Source of the DNA: Ascidiaceihabitans sp039975415
GTDB lineage: Bacteria; Pseudomonadota; Alphaproteobacteria; Rhodobacterales; Rhodobacteraceae
Strand: one strand, 5' to 3'
Length of the DNA stretch: 64,000 nucleotides
NCBI RefSeq assembly: GCF_039975415.1
Contig: NZ_JBDWHD010000014.1
Shown: positions 34,330 through 42,449 of the stretch, piece by piece
Position numbering within the stretch: the first letter of the stretch is position 1
Layout of the letters: the number at the start of each line of letters is the position of its first letter
The notes under the pieces: generated by a model
Databases searched by the model: none
Told to the model about the DNA's origin: nothing
What the model saw: the letters and a program-made list of their open reading frames with translations, nothing else
Made by a program: the position numbers and the translations under genes

Positions 34330-34652
34330 GTTGTGTCTCCTTCCTCGCAATTTCGGCCGTCGTACTTTTAGTTGAGTATTCAGTGTTCTTCTTTGTTGGA
34401 AAATTCGTTGGTCAATTCTTGATCCCATTCGGTGTTATCAAGACTGTCGCTGCTCTTGCAGTTTCCTATGGTGTTTGCATGGCATCACTTTCTCTGGTCA
34501 TTCCATTTGTTATGTTGCAAAGCGGACCAAAATCAAAACACTTCTGTACAGAATGGACGGATACCACTGTCACAACTTTAATAATGCTTGGGTCCGTATT
34601 TTATCTGATCGTTGTAACATATTCTATCTGGCGTAAGGTAACTTTAATATGA
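34326..34652 (+). CDS. AT-rich 108-aa membrane protein, inserted module
   Basis: GTG start embedded in the ATPase stop (GTGA). Three hydrophobic segments: about 5-30, 38-62 and 84-103. The gene is visibly poorer in GC than its neighbours (many TTT, ATT, GTT codons), suggesting separate origin. Its stop TGA overlaps an ATG at 34649 that begins a 27-codon copy of the start of the 449-aa gene. I do not recognise the family. Its position equals that of the 98-aa membrane gene directly before the intact 449-aa gene. Confidence 0.65.
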   Translation: MSCVSFLAISAVVLLVEYSVFFFVGKFVGQFLIPFGVIKTVAALAVSYGVCMASLSLVIPFVMLQSGPKSKHFCTEWTDTTVTTLIMLGSVFYLIVVTYSIWRKVTLI

Positions 34653-34732
34653 AACGCCTCATCCAACGCGGCCTCATGTTTGGCACCCTCTTCCACACTC
34701 CTGACCACGCCTCATCCGGAGCCACCCCATGA
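34649..34732 (+). pseudogene. Truncated duplicate of the 5' end of the 449-aa gene
   Basis: ATG at 34649 opens MKRLIQRGLMFGTLFH then diverges (TPDHASSGATP) and stops at 34732, 27 codons in all. The first 26 bases are identical to 35022-35047, and 44 of the first 48 match. Both ends overlap neighbours in ATGA fashion, so ribosomes could pass through it. It is a relic of a tandem duplication, possibly still translated as a coupling peptide. Confidence 0.75.
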
Positions 34733-35025
34733 TCCTCCTTATCGCTATCACCGTACTGGCCGTCATCCTCGGTCTCGTCTTGCCTTTGCGCTGGGGCGTT
34801 TTTGGCTTTCTTGGCGGGGCGGTTTTGCTGTTTGTGGCTCAAGCTGGCATCAACACTGCCATGGGCTTCGAGGGCGTCCCGATTTCGGAAAGCTTACTTC
34901 TCTTCAACGATTCTTACCTCGCCTATGTCGGCTTCAACCTGCAAATCACCTACCGCGCCTTTGCAGTGCCACTGCTTGCACTTTCGGTTCCATTGATCTT
35001 TCGTATGGCAAGGGCAACCCCATGA
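34729..35025 (+). CDS. 98-aa three-helix membrane protein
   Basis: Start overlaps the stub stop (ATGA) and stop overlaps the 449-aa gene start (ATGA). Hydrophobic segments at about 2-18, 22-42 and 72-92, with a polar MGFEGVPISESLLLFNDSYL loop between the second and third. No recognised family. Base composition is like the rest of the operon, unlike the 34326-34652 gene. It is probably the ancestral small membrane subunit of this position. Confidence 0.7.
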   Translation: MILLIAITVLAVILGLVLPLRWGVFGFLGGAVLLFVAQAGINTAMGFEGVPISESLLLFNDSYLAYVGFNLQITYRAFAVPLLALSVPLIFRMARATP

Positions 35026-36371
35026 AACGCCTCATCCAACGCGGCCTTATGTTCGGCAACCTCTTCCATGTCTCCTCGCCCGCATTGGTCGAGCGCTACA
35101 ACCGTGCGCTGAAACACCTCACGGGCAAGACCACAGAACTCACCGATTTCCACATCGACATTTCCGGCTATGCACCAGAGGTCGGGGCCGAACTGAACGA
35201 CGATCTCTACCTTAACCACGCAGGCGTGAACCGGCAGTTCATTTTGCTGAGCACCGAACAAAAACGCTGCCCTCTGTTGAACGCGAAATTCTCGACCAGC
35301 TACACGATCTTGCGCGAATTCTTCGACACGAACGAAGCGCAACTATTCGCCCTAACGGCCCGCGACGCGGTTGCGGGGGAGCTGGTCAACAGCGTCTATG
35401 ACATCTCGGACCCGCAGCGCCTGTTCGACATCAGGTCGGTGCAAATAGAGGCGGACACGACCAAAGGCACGGTGCAATCGGCCAACACGCTGGCGACGAA
35501 AGTGGACCGTTTCCTGCAAGAGGACGACGCGTGGTTTGATGATGTGTTGATCGCAGAGATGATCACACTGGCGGGGGAAACGGGTGACGTGCGGCGCAAT
35601 CCTGTGCGGTTGAACCATATGGAGTTCGCGCAGGAGAATTTTTGGACGGCGCATTTTGGCGGGCTTTACATCTTCCAAGGGACCGCGCGGCAGGCGGCGA
35701 TCACCTCTGCGCCAAAGGGGCCATTGGGCGACTTGCCCGTGACGCGCACCTACGGCATCGACGAACGCAACCGCATTGCGCAGTTCCTTGACGACTGCAA
35801 TCTGGTCGAACCCATCGTGAAGGCGCGCGGCGTCGATGCGGCCGCCATCTTGCGGCAAAAGATGGATTTCATCCTGATTGATGCGGTGGCGGGCACAGGC
35901 GTGGACCTTTCAAACACAACCCGCCGCGATATGCGCCGCCTTGCGCGTGAACATTCAAACCTTGTGCCAGAGGCGTACAAAGCCATCGGGCAGTTGGTGA
36001 ATTGGGCGGAACACGGCGGGTCGTGGCCCAAGATTGACAGCGAACACCCCGCATATTTTTATACCCTCCGCGCCGCAGATACGGCAGACAAAGACCTTGT
36101 GAACATGCTGCTCGCTGAACTGTGCCCGCAAGACATTCGCCAGCTCTTTATTTGCCATAAAGAGCTGTTTTATGCGACCTATGCAGGGTGGTCCGACAGC
36201 AAGAAAGACTATGTTGCGGACTATCTGGAGCGCGAGTACCAAGTGGATAAAGCGGGGGCGCGGGCGGCCTTGTTTGGGCATGAGGCGGCGATGGACGCCA
36301 CCCCCGGCCCCTGGGATCGCAACGATATGATTGATCGCGTGGGCCCTTGGGGCGCGGTGAGGAGGCGTTAA
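35022..36371 (+). CDS. Conserved 449-aa protein (DUF6638-like) of the AAA ATPase operon
   Basis: 449 residues from ATG 35022, beginning MKRLIQRGLMFGNLFHVSSP. No membrane segment or signal peptide. Conserved-looking stretches include LTDFHIDISGYAPEVGAEL, YLNHAGVNRQFILLSTEQK and EFAQENFWTAHFGGLYIFQG. I believe this is what databases call DUF6638, from memory and not verified; no function is known to me. A longer frame back to 34680 exists but would read through the 98-aa gene and is rejected. Coupled by ATGA to the 98-aa membrane protein and followed after one base by the next membrane gene. Confidence 0.78.
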   Translation: MKRLIQRGLMFGNLFHVSSPALVERYNRALKHLTGKTTELTDFHIDISGYAPEVGAELNDDLYLNHAGVNRQFILLSTEQKRCPLLNAKFSTSYTILREFFDTNEAQLFALTARDAVAGELVNSVYDISDPQRLFDIRSVQIEADTTKGTVQSANTLATKVDRFLQEDDAWFDDVLIAEMITLAGETGDVRRNPVRLNHMEFAQENFWTAHFGGLYIFQGTARQAAITSAPKGPLGDLPVTRTYGIDERNRIAQFLDDCNLVEPIVKARGVDAAAILRQKMDFILIDAVAGTGVDLSNTTRRDMRRLAREHSNLVPEAYKAIGQLVNWAEHGGSWPKIDSEHPAYFYTLRAADTADKDLVNMLLAELCPQDIRQLFICHKELFYATYAGWSDSKKDYVADYLEREYQVDKAGARAALFGHEAAMDATPGPWDRNDMIDRVGPWGAVRRR

Positions 36372-36372
36372 G

Positions 36373-36639
36373 ATGTTTGCATTGGCACGGTTGTTGTTCA
36401 TGGGGTTCATTGTTCTAACAGTGGTTTACGTGAGCCTGTCGTTTTATTCACGCGCGGTGCGGCGCGGAAAGCTGAAGGCTGAATGGTACGATGGCCCCCA
36501 AACCACGGACATCGACAGCTATGTGGATCAGGGGCTTGCCGACTATGATGGGTCATTGCGGCGCAAACTGATCTTGGGGGTGTATATTGTGCCGTTCACC
36601 CTTATGTGTGTCATCATCTATCTGACCAATTTCGCCTGA
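36373..36639 (+). CDS. 88-aa membrane protein
   Basis: Two hydrophobic segments at residues 3-24 and 66-86 flank a polar loop (RRGKLKAEWYDGPQTTDIDS) that the charge pattern places in the cytoplasm. ATG is one base after the preceding stop; AGGAGG in the end of that gene serves as ribosome site. No known family. Member of the AAA ATPase operon. Confidence 0.72.
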   Translation: MFALARLLFMGFIVLTVVYVSLSFYSRAVRRGKLKAEWYDGPQTTDIDSYVDQGLADYDGSLRRKLILGVYIVPFTLMCVIIYLTNFA

Positions 36640-36654
36640 CCGGAGGGGTTTTTC

Positions 36655-37305
36655 GTGACCTATATCAAGTGGTTCTTCATCATCAGCTTCTGGGTCTTCG
36701 TGGCTGCGTTCTTTCACTATACGCTGCCGCAAAAAGACATCGTGCGGATCACCGACACCTACGAAAAACGGGTGGATTTTGGGGAAAACTCGATCTTTTG
36801 GGCCAGCGCAGACACGGGCACAGATGGCACCGCGGTGAACCGCGATGTGTTCTTTATCCAGACGCGGCTTGCGGGCAGCGATGGCGTCATGGTCTACCGC
36901 AACGAAGACACCGGCTGGGGTTGGCCGCCCTACCTGAAATTCGACACGTCAAACCTTCAGGCAGAGGCTGCCGATGCCAAATCAACAGCGGCAGATCCGC
37001 AATACGCGATCATCCGGCACTACGGCTGGCGCAATGAATTTATGTCGATTTTCCCCAATGCACTGGACGTGAAAATCGTCGACGGACCAAATGCGTCCAA
37101 AGGCATCCCATGGATCAATATCATCGTGCTGACACTGTTTGCGATGGTCACCTATTTCATATGGGTGCGTTGGCGCCGCTTCCGCATCGCGCGAATTGAT
37201 CCGACGCTTGAGGAGATTCAAGACAATTGGGACGCAGCCGGAGACGCCGTTGATGAAAAGCGCGGGCGTATTCGCCGCTGGCTGGGGACTTGGAAGGCCA
37301 AGTAA
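36655..37305 (+). CDS. DUF1523-like membrane protein
   Basis: 216 residues with GTG start after GGAGGGG. A first membrane helix at about 5-22, an extracytoplasmic domain (IVRITDTYEKRVDFGENSIF, NEDTGWGWPPYLKFDTSNLQ) and a second helix at about 158-178 followed by a basic cytosolic tail (WVRWRRFRIARIDP, KRGRIRRWLGTWKAK). The pattern matches what I recall as DUF1523, function unknown. It is the last gene of the operon, ending before an inverted copy of the GC-rich repeat. Confidence 0.78.
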   Translation: MTYIKWFFIISFWVFVAAFFHYTLPQKDIVRITDTYEKRVDFGENSIFWASADTGTDGTAVNRDVFFIQTRLAGSDGVMVYRNEDTGWGWPPYLKFDTSNLQAEAADAKSTAADPQYAIIRHYGWRNEFMSIFPNALDVKIVDGPNASKGIPWINIIVLTLFAMVTYFIWVRWRRFRIARIDPTLEEIQDNWDAAGDAVDEKRGRIRRWLGTWKAK

Positions 37306-37320
37306 AAGACCGATCCGCCC

Positions 37321-37379
37321 TTCATCTCGCCTGATAAACCTTGGGGGGCGCCGAAAGGCGTGGGGGCAAAGCCCCCTAG
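37321..37379 (-). repeat. GC-rich palindromic repeat, copy 3 (inverted)
   Basis: Read on the minus strand: GGGGGCTTTGCCCCC hairpin, then CGCCTTTCGGCG hairpin, CCCCCCAAGGTTTATCAGGC and GAGATGAAGG. It lies between convergent operons and overlaps the last codons of the aspartoacylase-family gene, so it probably also terminates transcription. Confidence 0.65.
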
Positions 37380-38419
37380 ATGATTTCATCCTCATCAAAC
37401 ATCGGATCGTCTTGCAAATGCAGGCTGTGACCCTCAACGGTGCTTTCAGCCCACTTCATTGAAGCAACACGGGCCAGATGAAACACCGCATCCCCTTCGT
37501 TCACGACAGGCAAAACGGCGCGGCCGACGATGATGCCGTCAAACGGGGCGATGATATCCTTTTCCTGCTCCCCAAACGGATCAGATACAGACCCCATAAC
37601 GTCGCCTTCATGGACCAGATCACCATCTGACTTGAACGTGCGCAACAGGCCGCCCATCGGGGCGCGCAACCATTTGGATGACGGGCAAAACTGTGGCTTC
37701 GCCTTCGGGCGCGACACACCTTTGGATCCGATCATCCCCATGTGATGCAAGACCCGCATGATGCCCGCGACACCTGCGCGTACGGAAAATTCATCAAACC
37801 GCAAACCTTCACCCGCCTCGTAAAGCATCACTTTTTTACCCAAGCGATGGGCTGTTTCACGCAACGATCCTTCACGTAAATTGCTTTCCATGATAACAGG
37901 TGCGCAAAAAGTGTCCGCAAGGGTACGGGCATCTTCGTCATCCGGAGACACCCGAATTTGCGGATAGTTGGTGCGATGAATTGCTGCGGAATGCAGGTCA
38001 ATTCCCAGGTCGGACCGTTCAACGATTTCACGCACAAACAGGTCGGCAAGGCGGGATGCCAAAGACCCTGTTTCACTGCCTGGAAAAGACCGGTTCAAAT
38101 CGCGGCGGTCCGGCAAATAGCGGGACCGGTTGATAAACCCGAACGCGTTGACGATGGGCACAACGATCAACGTACCCTTCAACGACTTCAGGTTCGGCGT
38201 CTTTAGCAATCGACGCACAATTTCTATGCCGATCACCTCATCGCCATGAATCCCCGCGCTAATAAAGACGACAGGACCGTTCAGGCGGCCATGCAACACA
38301 TGCGCTGACATGGTGACGGGTGTGTGATCCGACAAGTAACTGACGGGCAAGTTCACTGTCCGGCGCGTGCCTGAAGCAACTGTTTCAGAGCCAATCTGAA
38401 ACCCTTCGCGTTTGGGCAT
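37376..38419 (-). CDS. Succinylglutamate desuccinylase/aspartoacylase-family metallopeptidase
   Basis: 347 residues, M14-like zinc hydrolase. Zinc ligands: His and Glu in ISAGIHGDEVIG (HxxE) and a later His in DLGIDLHSAAIH; the substrate Arg/Asn region is PDRRDLNRSFPG. The C-terminal about 90 residues form a beta-barrel (APFDGIIVGRAVLPVVNEGD, biotinyl-like). Members remove acyl or amino-acid groups from N-acyl amino acids. It follows rimK after two bases and probably completes a RimB-RimK operon, perhaps hydrolysing the glutamate-type tags that RimK adds; that role is inference. Confidence 0.86.
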   Translation of the reverse strand: MPKREGFQIGSETVASGTRRTVNLPVSYLSDHTPVTMSAHVLHGRLNGPVVFISAGIHGDEVIGIEIVRRLLKTPNLKSLKGTLIVVPIVNAFGFINRSRYLPDRRDLNRSFPGSETGSLASRLADLFVREIVERSDLGIDLHSAAIHRTNYPQIRVSPDDEDARTLADTFCAPVIMESNLREGSLRETAHRLGKKVMLYEAGEGLRFDEFSVRAGVAGIMRVLHHMGMIGSKGVSRPKAKPQFCPSSKWLRAPMGGLLRTFKSDGDLVHEGDVMGSVSDPFGEQEKDIIAPFDGIIVGRAVLPVVNEGDAVFHLARVASMKWAESTVEGHSLHLQDDPMFDEDEII

Positions 38420-38421
38420 TG

Positions 38422-39327
38422 TTATCCTTTGCCTTTGGTCTTGGTGGCACCCGGTTTGGCGTGTTTTTCCATGTATTCGATGATCTTTCCTGCAATGTCG
38501 AGGCCCGTTGCCTTCTCGACGCCCTCAAGGCCCGGGGACGAATTCACTTCCATGACGACGGGGCCATGATTGGCGCGTAGCATATCAACCCCGCATACAT
38601 TCAACCCCATGGACTTGGCAGCGCGCACTGCAGTGGCGCGTTCTTCAGGCGACAGTTTGATAACTTGGGCCGACCCGCCGCGATGCAGGTTCGAGCGAAA
38701 ATCGCCTTCAGCGCCGGTGCGTTTCATGGCGGCAATGACCTTTCCCCCAACCACAATGGCGCGAATATCCGTACCGCCTGCTTCTTTGATGAATTCCTGC
38801 AGCAAAATGTTTGTATTTGCAGCACGGAACGCTTCGACAACAGATTTAGCGGACCGGTCGGTGTCAGCCAAAACAACGCCCAAACCCTGTGTGCCTTCCA
38901 GCAGCTTGATCACAATGGGTGCACCGCCAGCCAGTTTCAGCACCTCTTCGGTCTGCTTGGGGTCATGGGCAAAAGTCGTGACTGGCAGGCCAATGCCATC
39001 ACGTGCCAACAGCTGCATGGATCGCAGTTTGTCGCGTGATCGCCCGATAGCGACACTTTCGTTTAACGGATAAACACCCATCATTTCGAACTGTCGCAAC
39101 ACGGCAAGGCCATAGAATGTGATCGACGCCCCGATACGCGGAATGACCGCATCATAGCCTTCCAACTTGTCCCCGTTGTAGTAAATTTCAGGACGCCGCG
39201 ACGCGATATTCATGTAGCACCGCAAGGTGTTGATGATATCCAGCTGGTGTCCGCGGGCCTCTGCCGCTTGTTGCAGGCGCCGGTGTGTATATAGCTCTGC
39301 GTTGCGCGCCATCATTGCAATTTTCAT
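38422..39327 (-). CDS. rimK: RimK-type ATP-grasp glutamate ligase
   Basis: 301 residues, the length of E. coli RimK. ATP-grasp features are KLLEGTQGLGVVLADT (P-loop), LLQEFIKEAGGTDIRAIVVG, the R-S-N-H-R-G-G stretch FRSNLHRGGSAQVI, and VMEVNSSPGLEGVE with Mg-binding Glu/Asn. RimK adds glutamates to the C-terminus of ribosomal protein S6 or makes poly-glutamate. The start overlaps the upstream protease stop by four bases. Confidence 0.9.
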   Translation of the reverse strand: MKIAMMARNAELYTHRRLQQAAEARGHQLDIINTLRCYMNIASRRPEIYYNGDKLEGYDAVIPRIGASITFYGLAVLRQFEMMGVYPLNESVAIGRSRDKLRSMQLLARDGIGLPVTTFAHDPKQTEEVLKLAGGAPIVIKLLEGTQGLGVVLADTDRSAKSVVEAFRAANTNILLQEFIKEAGGTDIRAIVVGGKVIAAMKRTGAEGDFRSNLHRGGSAQVIKLSPEERATAVRAAKSMGLNVCGVDMLRANHGPVVMEVNSSPGLEGVEKATGLDIAGKIIEYMEKHAKPGATKTKGKG

Positions 39328-39806
39328 GTTTTCGCCTTCCCCGTGATGTCCAACGCTTTGGCCGGATCTTGTGTTAAAAACCGGGCACGGGTGTGCACGG
39401 CGATGGCATGTTTGCTCAGGGCAGAACGGCCCACAATCATCCTAAACTGCATTTCGCCACGTTCAGCCAAAGACACGTCAATCGTCCAAGCCCGCCGCGC
39501 GATGCGGAATTTGGTGCGGATCACAATGCGCTCTTCCGGTTGCCCGGATGTGTTCCTGATTTCACGCAGGTCATGGATCGGACATTCGATCCAGACATCG
39601 CGGGCTTCATCATCAAACTTTGTATGAAACCGGACCCACTGTGCACCATCTTTTTCAAAACGCGAAATTTGTTCGGCATGCAGCGCAGATGTTCGCGCAC
39701 CAGTGTCGATCTTTGCAATCAAATTGGTCAGGCCCAGATCGGGCAGATCAACAGCCTCTTGCCATCCGATCACCGTCAGGGCGCGTTTTGGCTTTGGATC
39801 GTTCAT
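39324..39806 (-). CDS. RimB-like (RimK-associated) ATP-dependent zinc/retropepsin-like protease
   Basis: 160 residues with AKIDTGARTSALHAEQI near residue 30, the DTGAxTSA core of the 'RimK-linked zinc protease' family (retropepsin-like). Further conserved are IKTKFxIxRRxWxIDVSLAxR-type segments, seen as FRIARRAWTIDVSLAERGEM, and MIVGRSAL near the end. RimB in Pseudomonas works with RimK on S6 modification. AGGAGG precedes the ATG. First gene of a three-gene operon. Confidence 0.85.
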   Translation of the reverse strand: MNDPKPKRALTVIGWQEAVDLPDLGLTNLIAKIDTGARTSALHAEQISRFEKDGAQWVRFHTKFDDEARDVWIECPIHDLREIRNTSGQPEERIVIRTKFRIARRAWTIDVSLAERGEMQFRMIVGRSALSKHAIAVHTRARFLTQDPAKALDITGKAKT

Positions 39807-39876
39807 TCCGCGCCTCCTGTTCGGAATCGTCTAAAGCGTCAGACTAGCAGCGGATATAGGGAAAGAAAACGCGAAC

Positions 39877-41454
39877 TCAATCCGAGAAAAGGTAATCTGC
39901 CTGCGCAATCTCAAACGCTTTTTCCGGGCTGATCCGCAAAAACGAAGCCAATGCTTTTGCGTTTTCTTCGGTCTCCGCCCCTTCACGCATTTTTTCCAGA
40001 TTTTCAAAACCCGCATCGCGGATGCGATCACTTTCGAAAATCATGTCGTTGCGGATGGTCGGCAACAACCGTTCCAGCGTGTCAGTAGAGGTCTGGTCCC
40101 CCGCCAGTCCCACACGCATCGCATGGCCGATCAGGTAATCATCAGAAAACCCGCAATCAATTTCCAACATCCGCGTTACGGATCTGTCGCCTGCAAAGTC
40201 CTGCAACAAATCGACATTTTCGGGGTCCATGCAAACGATCAATTTGTCTGTCTCATAGTAGTCAAACAGCATCCGCATCAATGCCCTGCGGTGCCGCGTC
40301 CGTTTGCCCAAAGTCTTTTGGATACCTCCAAGATCAGGCAAAGGCGTGTCTTCTTCGTTGAAGATGTATTCCAAAGCCGGGACATTTGTGACCTGCCGGA
40401 TCCGCTCCAAAACGCGTTTGGCCACGTGCCACTTTTTGCAAATCACGATCATCAATTCGCGTTCGCGCCCCAGCGTACTTTCGGTTTCCCAGAACCGCAT
40501 CCCAAAACGTCGCCCGATGCGCCCGCGCCCGGTCAAGAATTTGAACAGGCTGGTCCCTTCGTTCGAGATTTTGAATTGCACCCCGACCGCCGCATACAGC
40601 AATCCCAACCTGCGTTTCAGGTCTTTGGCCTCCGGGCTGATCTTTCGGGCAAACAGGAAATCCTGGCTTAGCAATAGATCATAGTGATCGTCATAGAACG
40701 TCACCGGCATCCCGTAATCCGTGAACATCAAAAACGTCAGCGTGCGCGTTCGAATTTCTTCGTTTGGCACAACATGGCGCACAATGGTCTGAAAGAAGGT
40801 TTCATCTGGAATCCAGGTGGTGCGGAAAAACCGCATAACGTCTTTGCGTTGGCGTGTGAAATCCAGAACCCATTCCACCGTGCGACGGCGCAAACACCAC
40901 CATTGGCTGCCGATCATAACCTGTATGTCGTCTGGAATATCCCGCGTGATGCCGAATTTACGTTGCATATTGAATGACGTGTAGAACCGCCATTTCTGTG
41001 TCCGTTCGTTGAAGAAGTGGCGATAGATCAGCCGTTCTTCTTTCATGCCGGTCTTGATCCAGTCACTTTCGAAATAATCGAAGCTTTCGATAAAGTCGGC
41101 GTCGTTGTCGTCCAGAAACTGATGCGTGTATTCCGCCGATTTTACCGCCATGCAATCGCCCGATAGCATGTAAAAATGTGTGGCCTTGGGAAAGGCATCA
41201 ACGGCAGATTCCACCGCGTACAAAGTGGCCTGCACCAGCGACCATTCCCCCCACCCGCATTTGATGCGTTTGTGGGCATATGTGACGTGGTCGTTGTCTT
41301 TCAAAGCGTCTTTGATTTGGGCGTAGTGGGCGGGGTTCGCGCTGGCGTCAAAGTGAATCGACATATAGTCGCCAACAGCCGTCAGGCGTTGAGCCTGCTT
41401 AATGATCGCTTCCGGATCCTTGTGGCATAGCAATATGTAGGCGATTTTTGCCAT
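39877..41454 (-). CDS. Core-2/I-branching beta-1,6-N-acetylglucosaminyltransferase-like GT14 (DUF5928-type)
   Basis: 525 residues from the ATG at 41454 (a further ATG five codons upstream is possible). The N-terminal 260 residues are a GT14 domain: AYILLCHKDPEAI, THFYMLSGDCMAVKS, GSQWWCLRRRTVEWVL and IPDETFFQTIV, typical of core-2/I-branching enzymes. The C-terminal half is a domain I recall as DUF5928, seen mainly in Rhodobacteraceae. It would transfer a sugar (N-acetylglucosamine or xylose) to a surface glycan. It is divergent from a sulfotransferase gene, suggesting joint glycan modification. Confidence 0.83.
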   Translation of the reverse strand: MAKIAYILLCHKDPEAIIKQAQRLTAVGDYMSIHFDASANPAHYAQIKDALKDNDHVTYAHKRIKCGWGEWSLVQATLYAVESAVDAFPKATHFYMLSGDCMAVKSAEYTHQFLDDNDADFIESFDYFESDWIKTGMKEERLIYRHFFNERTQKWRFYTSFNMQRKFGITRDIPDDIQVMIGSQWWCLRRRTVEWVLDFTRQRKDVMRFFRTTWIPDETFFQTIVRHVVPNEEIRTRTLTFLMFTDYGMPVTFYDDHYDLLLSQDFLFARKISPEAKDLKRRLGLLYAAVGVQFKISNEGTSLFKFLTGRGRIGRRFGMRFWETESTLGRERELMIVICKKWHVAKRVLERIRQVTNVPALEYIFNEEDTPLPDLGGIQKTLGKRTRHRRALMRMLFDYYETDKLIVCMDPENVDLLQDFAGDRSVTRMLEIDCGFSDDYLIGHAMRVGLAGDQTSTDTLERLLPTIRNDMIFESDRIRDAGFENLEKMREGAETEENAKALASFLRISPEKAFEIAQADYLFSD

Positions 41455-41600
41455 AATAGAAACGAACAACCCCTTTACGCCTGATTGTTTACCTAGTTAA
41501 TGGTGAACACAGATTGAATAAACAGGATTTTTTTGCTTTTTTAAGGGACAGGCAAACTGTTGCAGATAAAACAGGCCATCCGAGCACAAGGACGAGTGAT

Positions 41601-42419
41601 ATGGGATTTCCCGGAACGTGGATGACAGAGACCGAAAGCGTAGTGTACCGCGTGGTGCCCAAATGCGCCTGCTCGACCATTGGTCAGATCATGTATTACT
41701 CCGACCATGGCGACTTTTTTGATGGCGACATTCATGACGCCAAAAACGGGTTGCACAAGTGGGCGCTGGACGACAGCCAGCCGTTGATCTCTGCCAATGT
41801 GCAGGCCCACAAGTCCTACGCCTTCACCTGCGTACGCAATCCCTACACCCGTATCCTGTCATCCTTTTTCGACAAAATTTGTGGCATTCAACGCAATGGC
41901 AAACGCTATCGTGGCAATCTTGTCCCGCTTTTGATCCAAAAATACGGCATCGAAGTCGGTGGCGACGATGGCAAACAGGACTTTGACCAAATCAAGTCGT
42001 TCCGCCGCTTTTTGCTATTTGCCCGCGATACAATCCGCTGGCGACGCCCCATGGATCCCGACATCCACTGGTCCGCCATGTCCGGCCACGTCAGCACCTA
42101 TATCGTGAACGGCGGCACTTACGATAAAATCCTGTGGACCGAAAAATTCAACGAAGGCATGGCCGACGTGCTTGGTGCGATTGAAACGCCCCACGCCGTC
42201 GATCTGGATGCGATTCCCCGCTTTAACGAAAGCGAAGGCCACGGCCCCAAACGCGCCCATCCGGTCGAGGATTATTTCGACGATATGTCGATGCATCTGG
42301 TCTACGAGATTTTCAAACGCGATTTCGACGTATTCAAATACGACTTTGAGAACCCCGGAAACAAAATGCCTATCGGTGAAATTGATCTGGAAGAAGTACA
42401 CAAAAAACTGGGCGACTAA
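41601..42419 (+). CDS. Sulfotransferase family protein
   Basis: 272 residues from the ATG at 41601, chosen because AAGGA lies eight bases upstream; a TTG at 41514 would extend it by 29 residues without a ribosome site. The PAPS 5'-phosphosulfate loop is VVPKCACSTIGQIMYY at the N-terminus, and the 3'-phosphate motif is FTCVRNPYTRILSSF near residue 75. This is the carbohydrate (sulfotransferase 2) type found with surface polysaccharides. Its likely acceptor is a glycan, given the neighbouring GT14. Confidence 0.82.
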   Translation: MGFPGTWMTETESVVYRVVPKCACSTIGQIMYYSDHGDFFDGDIHDAKNGLHKWALDDSQPLISANVQAHKSYAFTCVRNPYTRILSSFFDKICGIQRNGKRYRGNLVPLLIQKYGIEVGGDDGKQDFDQIKSFRRFLLFARDTIRWRRPMDPDIHWSAMSGHVSTYIVNGGTYDKILWTEKFNEGMADVLGAIETPHAVDLDAIPRFNESEGHGPKRAHPVEDYFDDMSMHLVYEIFKRDFDVFKYDFENPGNKMPIGEIDLEEVHKKLGD

Positions 42420-42449
42420 TCAGGCGTCGCCGCAGTTTTATCCAGTTTC

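Noticed and set aside
34680..35021. 114-codon upstream extension of the 449-aa gene
   Set aside because: It reads across the stub and the 98-aa membrane gene in another frame. The ATG at 35022 has an ATGA overlap and matches the duplicated start at 34649.
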